Positions 60,925-64,000 of a stretch of 64,000 bases of DNA are shown piece after piece (within the stretch, counting starts at the first letter, position 1; the number at the start of each line of letters is the position of its first letter). A model generated the notes under the pieces. It worked only from the letters and a program-made list of their open reading frames with translations, was not told the origin of the DNA and did not search any database. The stretch comes from Shewanella fodinae (GTDB lineage Bacteria; Pseudomonadota; Gammaproteobacteria; Enterobacterales; Shewanellaceae): assembly GCF_014651955.1 (NCBI RefSeq), contig NZ_BMXW01000014.1, forward strand, positions 342 through 64,341, in the 5' to 3' direction. Position numbers and translations under genes: made by a program.

Positions 60925-62244
60925 GTGCGTACCACTGAATTGGTTGACTCCTTTCGTCACTCGGCTCCCTACGTCAATGCCCATCGAGGCAAGACTTTTG
61001 TGGTGATGCTTGGTGGTGAAGCTGTTGCCCACGGAATGTTCCGTTCAATAATCAACGATGTAGCCTTGCTGCATAGTTTAGGGATAAAAGTGGTGCTGGT
61101 TTACGGTGCCAGACCGCAAATTGATGCTGCGTTAGCGCAGAATGATATTGCACCCGCCTATCATAATGGCGTGCGTATCACCGACGAAAGTACGCTTAAG
61201 ATCATTAAGCAGGTTGCGGGTTCGCTGCAGTTTGATATTACTGCCAGATTGTCGATGAGCCTTTCCAACACCCCAATGCAGGGGGCTCAAATCAACGTTG
61301 TCAGCGGTAACTTTGTTATTGCGCAGCCATTAGGGGTCGATAATGGGGTGGATTTCTGTTTGTCAGGAAAAGTCCGCCGTATTGATAGCCAAGGGTTAAA
61401 ACGCTTATTAGATACCGGCGGTATTGTGTTGATGGGGCCTATTGCGGCGTCTGTGACCGGTGAAAGCTTCAACCTGACAGCGGAAGAGGTTGCCACCCAT
61501 GTGGCCATCAAACTCAAGGCCGACAAAATTATCGGGTTTTCTTCACGTCACGGCATTGAAGATGAATTTGGCGAAGTTATCGCTGAACTGATGCCGAACG
61601 ATGCGCAGAAAATACTCAGCCAATTGGCAGAAAAGGAAGATGTGGATCGTGGCACTTTGGCCTTTTTGAAAGCCAGTATTGATGCCTGCCGCGCTGGGGT
61701 GCCACGCTGTCACTTAGTCAGCTATGAAGAGGATGGGGCGTTACTGCAGGAGCTGTTTACCCGTGAGGGTATTGGTACTCAAATCGTCACTGAGAGTGCT
61801 GAACGTTTACGTAGAGCATCTATTGCGGATATCGGTGGTATCCTCAATCTTATCCGTCCGCTGGAAGAGCAGGGAGTGCTGGTACGCCGTTCCCGTGAAC
61901 AACTGGAGCGTGAAATTGAACAGTTCATGGTGATTGAGCGTGATGGCCTGATCATCGGCTGTGCAGCGTTATATCCGTTCGAGGAAGACAATGCTGGCGA
62001 ATTTGCTTGCCTAGTGGTGCATCCAGATTATCGAGATGATGACAGAGGGAGCCTGCTGCTTAAAAATATCATCAATCAGGCAAAAGTCCGTGGCTATGCG
62101 CACCTGTTTGCGTTGACCACCCGTAGCATTCACTGGTTCTTGGAGCATGGCTTTGAGATGGTGGAAGTAGAAGCGTTACCGCAGAAGAAAAAGCAGCTGT
62201 ATAACTATCAGCGACGTTCAAAAATTTTACGGTTGGAACTCTGA
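60925..62244 (+). CDS. argA: N-acetylglutamate synthase ArgA
   Basis: Acetylates glutamate, the first step of arginine synthesis, normally feedback-inhibited by arginine. The 439 residues start at GTG. The N-terminal amino-acid-kinase domain (about 15-280, [13 protein letters not shown]) is a regulatory, catalytically silent kinase fold. The C-terminal GNAT domain (about 295-439) contains [38 protein letters not shown] boxes lie upstream. Confidence 0.96.
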   Translation: MRTTELVDSFRHSAPYVNAHRGKTFVVMLGGEAVAHGMFRSIINDVALLHSLGIKVVLVYGARPQIDAALAQNDIAPAYHNGVRITDESTLKIIKQVAGSLQFDITARLSMSLSNTPMQGAQINVVSGNFVIAQPLGVDNGVDFCLSGKVRRIDSQGLKRLLDTGGIVLMGPIAASVTGESFNLTAEEVATHVAIKLKADKIIGFSSRHGIEDEFGEVIAELMPNDAQKILSQLAEKEDVDRGTLAFLKASIDACRAGVPRCHLVSYEEDGALLQELFTREGIGTQIVTESAERLRRASIADIGGILNLIRPLEEQGVLVRRSREQLEREIEQFMVIERDGLIIGCAALYPFEEDNAGEFACLVVHPDYRDDDRGSLLLKNIINQAKVRGYAHLFALTTRSIHWFLEHGFEMVEVEALPQKKKQLYNYQRRSKILRLEL

Positions 62245-62250
62245 TCATTA

Positions 62251-62275
62251 AGCCCTGTCTTGCAGGGCTTTTTTA
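62251..62275 (+). terminator. Terminator after argA
   Basis: AGCCCTG (62251-62257) pairs with CAGGGCT (62263-62269), followed by five T's. Confidence 0.9.
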
Positions 62276-62355
62276 CAGTTGGATTAAAGGTTGACATATT
62301 ATGTCGTGATGGCTAAAACTAAAGCGGCCAACTCTAGAATAATGGAGCACTTAAT

Positions 62356-62895
62356 ATGGATAATCAATGGTTTGTACTTGCCCCGCTCAGCAAAGCGGCG
62401 CACGCCAGTTTCTGTGTGCTGCTATTAGTGCTCTTGGTACTGTTACTGTTTTTGTTGCTCAAGCAAATGCCGGCGGGCGCCAAAGCAGCATCTGCTGGCT
62501 TGTTGTTGGCAACGATAGGTTTTTTCAGCTGGATCTATTGGCAAGCGAACACTGCCGGTATGTCAGTTTCTGCTAAGACGCTGGATATTAAAGTACCCTT
62601 GTATAGCCAAAGTATTGCCCTATCGCATCTACAGCTGCAGCATGTGCGGCAAATAAATCTACAGGATAAAGAGACGCCCTCTCTATCTTGGCGTACCAAT
62701 GGTGTCGGACTACCAGGTTATAGCCTAGGATGGTTCCGGTTGGAATCCGGTAACAAAGCGTTTGCCGCCATATCTGATAGTCACAACGTGGTAATGCTAC
62801 CAACCGATCTGGGCTATACATTGCTGGTGAGTACTGCAGATGCGCCATCTTTTCTGGCAGCATTACATGCAAACTCAGCCACGCCTTCGCCTTAA
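62356..62895 (+). CDS. Membrane protein with bacterial PH domain
   Basis: A 179-residue inner-membrane protein. Two membrane segments (about 18-36 and 44-62) are followed by a domain of about 110 residues. The domain has IDIKVPLYSQSI-like strands and LPGYSLGWFRLESGNKAFAAISD, the pattern of the bPH family (PF10882 type). Its function is unknown. Its last 21 bases overlap the 3' end of rarD on the other strand. Confidence 0.7.
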   Translation: MDNQWFVLAPLSKAAHASFCVLLLVLLVLLLFLLLKQMPAGAKAASAGLLLATIGFFSWIYWQANTAGMSVSAKTLDIKVPLYSQSIALSHLQLQHVRQINLQDKETPSLSWRTNGVGLPGYSLGWFRLESGNKAFAAISDSHNVVMLPTDLGYTLLVSTADAPSFLAALHANSATPSP

Positions 62896-63759
62896 CAGCA
62901 TATTGCTGGTGAAAATCGCCAGCGCTGCCCAGATAAAGCCAAAGGTGACACTCTTTTCCATGTCAAACTGCTCGTGGAACCAGACGATTGCCATGATAAA
63001 CATAATACTCGGACCTACGTACTGAAAGAATCCAAGAGTGCTCAACGGGATACGCACTGCTGCGCCAGCAAAACACAGTAAGGGAATGGTGGTGATAACC
63101 CCAGCAGCCACCAGTAACAGATTTAATTGCCAGCTGTTTGCCAACATATGGCTGGTGGTTGGTGCATCGCCAAAGATAACAAACAGGAGTGCGGGAGGCA
63201 CTAGCACCGCCGTCTCCACTAACAAACCGGTTGCAGCGTCAACGTTAACCTTTTTCCGTAACAAGCCATAAAAGCCAAATGTTGCCGCTAGGCCTAATGA
63301 GACTAATGGGATCGAACCAAATGAGATTAACTGGATGGCAACGCCCAAAGCGGCCAACGACACGGCAAGCCACTGCCAGCGATTGAGCTTCTCAGAAAGA
63401 AAGATTAGCCCGAGCATTACGTTAAACAGCGGATTAATAAAATATCCTAGACTGGCATCCAATAGGTGGTTGTTGTTTACCGCCCAGATAAATAACAGCC
63501 AGTTACTGGCGACTAGCACCGATGTGGTCAGTAACACTAATAGCTGTTTGGGGCGACGTAACAAGGCTCTGAGATGTCCAAATCCTCCCAAAAGACTCAT
63601 CATTAGCCCCATCAGTATGAAGGACCATACAATACGATGGATAAGGATCTCCAGCGGAGATACATCATGTAACAGCTTGAAGTACAGCGGGGCAAATCCC
63701 CAGAAAATATAGGCACAGAGTGCCAGAATAATGCCTTTACGGTATTCAGATTCAGCCAT
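62875..63759 (-). CDS. rarD: EamA-family transporter RarD
   Basis: An inner-membrane DMT-superfamily protein with ten predicted helices. The ATG at 63759 gives 294 residues starting MAESEYRKGIILALCAYIFW, aligned with E. coli RarD. LLFIWAVNNNHLLDASLGYFINPL and STLGFFQYVGPSIMF are family hallmarks. The substrate is unknown; E. coli RarD is linked to chloramphenicol sensitivity only loosely. Starts further upstream add unconserved residues. Confidence 0.9.
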   Translation of the reverse strand: MAESEYRKGIILALCAYIFWGFAPLYFKLLHDVSPLEILIHRIVWSFILMGLMMSLLGGFGHLRALLRRPKQLLVLLTTSVLVASNWLLFIWAVNNNHLLDASLGYFINPLFNVMLGLIFLSEKLNRWQWLAVSLAALGVAIQLISFGSIPLVSLGLAATFGFYGLLRKKVNVDAATGLLVETAVLVPPALLFVIFGDAPTTSHMLANSWQLNLLLVAAGVITTIPLLCFAGAAVRIPLSTLGFFQYVGPSIMFIMAIVWFHEQFDMEKSVTFGFIWAALAIFTSNMLLRRRRG

Positions 63760-63930
63760 GATAAGGGGAGTTGCAGCAACAAAGAACTTGGATTGTATGG
63801 GGCAAGCTGCTGAATTAGCAAGCACAGTTGTGTAGCGTTACCGAACTCTCATAGAAAACCGCAGTTCTGGCTGGTGCTTGGCTATTTGAGTCCGTTAGAA
63901 TAAGCAAGATTTGTGTCATAGCACCTAATG

Positions 63931-64000
63931 ATGGAACACGCTATTAATTTCCCCCTAGAACCACCACTGTTAAATGCTGCCGAGCCATTGGAGCAAATGC
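63931..64000 (+). CDS. Start of a further gene, possibly recQ (truncated by window end)
   Basis: An open frame from ATG 63931 to the window end encodes MEHAINFPLEPPLLNAAEPL and a few more residues. A RecQ helicase start is a guess based on remembered gene order near argA in Shewanella; too little sequence is present to show a domain. Confidence 0.4.
   Translation, partial: MEHAINFPLEPPLLNAAEPLEQM

Overview
The window is a gammaproteobacterial chromosome segment, most probably Shewanella or a close relative. The gene order murB-birA-coaA, tRNA-Thr/Tyr/Gly/Thr, tufB, secE-nusG, rplKAJL-rpoBC, rpsL-rpsG-fusA-tufA, S10-spc-alpha is the classical one. The flanking genes slmA, dut, coaBC, radC, rpmBG and argA are also gammaproteobacterial. 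The genus rests on general resemblance of the proteins, not on a database search.

Layout. (1) 1-3042: the tail of an apparent terminator, then murB, birA and convergent coaA. (2) 3240-35711: a nearly continuous transcription and translation block. It holds four tRNA genes, two almost identical tuf genes, secE/nusG, RNA polymerase rpoB/rpoC/rpoA, EF-G, secY and most ribosomal protein genes. Promoters, leader RNAs and terminators are visible between operons. Two small genes are easy to miss: rpmJ (32569-32682) and, further on, rpmG (60481-60654). (3) 35712-51690: an accessory region of about 16 kb between rplQ and yicC. (4) 51691-64000: core genes yicC, rph, pyrE, folE, an S9 peptidase, slmA, dut, coaBC, radC, rpmB, rpmG, argA, a PH-domain membrane protein, rarD, and the start of a further gene.

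The accessory region is layered. Its left part (35.8-42.4 kb) holds a decayed HTH gene, an unknown 163-residue gene behind seven copies of an AACTAT hexamer, and two IS5-type transposase relics. These relics flank a TetR/lipoprotein/nitroreductase cassette and an Ada/PEP-mutase-like pair. The right part (about 42.7-51.7 kb) looks like an integrated island. It has a frameshifted P4-type integrase next to the 3' end of yicC, and a second degraded copy of the yicC 3' end plus terminator at its far side (42.64-42.73 kb). Matching GCCCACCA arm-type repeats lie inside both ends. A truncated second integrase just left of the inner copy suggests two islands in tandem at yicC, both now disabled.

The cargo of the right island is a hipBA toxin-antitoxin pair with three exact 13-bp operators, and a compact minus-strand cluster higB-higA-(primase-helicase). 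The last gene is an 799-residue fusion of an archaeo-eukaryotic-type primase domain, of the kind described for TOTE conflict systems, with an SF2 helicase. Beside it lies a 1-kb reading frame stopped by three nonsense codons. The TA/primase-helicase cluster is the best candidate here for an unusual defence or conflict system.
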